Shown here one piece after another: positions 14,205-14,288 of a stretch of 14,288 nucleotides of DNA. The stretch lies in NCBI GenBank assembly GCA_013811855.1, contig JACCUL010000195.1, positions 1-14,288 of the forward strand, read 5' to 3'. The notes beneath the pieces were generated by a model. The model had not been told where the DNA came from, searched no databases, and was given only the letters and a program-made list of their open reading frames with translations. Numbering within the stretch: the stretch's first letter is position 1; every line of letters begins with the position of its first letter. The stretch is from Acidimicrobiia bacterium. Lineage in GTDB: Bacteria > Actinomycetota > Acidimicrobiia > Acidimicrobiales > Ilumatobacteraceae. Both the position numbers and the translations under genes were made by a program.

Positions 14205-14288
14205 TCAGGGGTTGTCCCAGGCCTCCGCGGGTCCGGCCAGCAGGTGCACCTGCTCGGGCAGGCTCCCGGACGCCAGGTCGGCCAGGGT
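14205..14288 (-). CDS. 3' end of an unidentified gene
   Basis: The minus strand is open from the right edge to TGA 14207-14205 and encodes 27 residues: TLADLASGSLPEQVHLL, then AGPAEAWDNP. The codons have the high third-position GC of real genes here and the end is convergent with the importer operon, as expected of a separate unit. I do not recognise the family from so short a tail. Confidence 0.45.
   Translation of the reverse strand, partial: TLADLASGSLPEQVHLLAGPAEAWDNP

Noticed and set aside
1..14288. CRISPR arrays, insertion sequences, rRNA or attachment sites
   Set aside because: No regularly spaced repeats, transposase motifs, terminal inverted repeats with target duplications or rRNA signatures were seen.

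Overview
The window is about 14.3 kb of very GC-rich DNA. It has strongly G/C-biased third codon positions, frequent GTG starts and many ATGA/GTGA stop-start overlaps. Together with the gene types (ArsR-rhodanese, metallo-beta-lactamase-rhodanese, DUF1326/DUF2182, IclR, a sulfonate-type ABC transporter) this suggests an actinobacterium, possibly of the Acidimicrobiia. That placement is an inference; the window contains no rRNA or other taxonomic marker.

Layout. (1) 1-630: the 3' end of a VapC-type PIN toxin gene, then a mostly empty stretch holding what looks like the tail of a GntR/FadR-type regulator. (2) 629-3642, minus strand: a tightly overlapped operon encoding a metallo-beta-lactamase protein with two rhodanese domains, an MFS transporter and a single-domain rhodanese, the last carrying a one-base frameshift. 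(3) 3643-3722: an 80-base divergent promoter/operator region with several short palindromes. (4) 3723-6025, plus strand: an ArsR-type repressor fused to a rhodanese domain, followed by two overlapping SAM methyltransferase genes. (5) 6527-7938: a DUF1326 plus DUF2182 membrane-protein pair. (6) 7983-8964, minus strand: two decayed genes, a methyltransferase and an HD-GYP/LuxR-type regulator. (7) 9021-11364, minus strand: ychF, a DUF3291 protein and an IclR regulator. (8) 11443-14180, plus strand: an ABC importer operon (lipoprotein, ATPase, permease); the permease has a one-base frameshift. (9) The 3' end of an unidentified minus-strand gene at the right edge.

The main discovery is in region 4. 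Each methyltransferase reading frame is interrupted by exactly one TGA, at 5014-5016 and at 5621-5623. In each, the same frame continues afterwards with recognisable family sequence to a normal stop. From memory of the families, both TGAs fall where relatives carry cysteine (the TG-C-IAG and VLC-C-L motifs). Each TGA is followed, at the right distance for a bacterial SECIS element, by a hairpin with a G in the first two loop bases, and both loops share C-G-U-G. I read these as two adjacent selenocysteine-containing methyltransferases, 268 and 273 residues with Sec202 and Sec140, under an ArsR-rhodanese regulator and divergent from a persulfide/rhodanese/efflux operon. The first is an ArsM relative that lacks other arsenic-binding cysteines, so its substrate is open: arsenic, selenium, or a persulfide/thiol species.

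Two other genes carry single-base indels that restore good protein when corrected. Either the sequence has some errors or these are young pseudogenes. This caveat applies to the two TGAs as well, but two independent errors, both at cysteine positions and both followed by hairpins, would be a remarkable coincidence.
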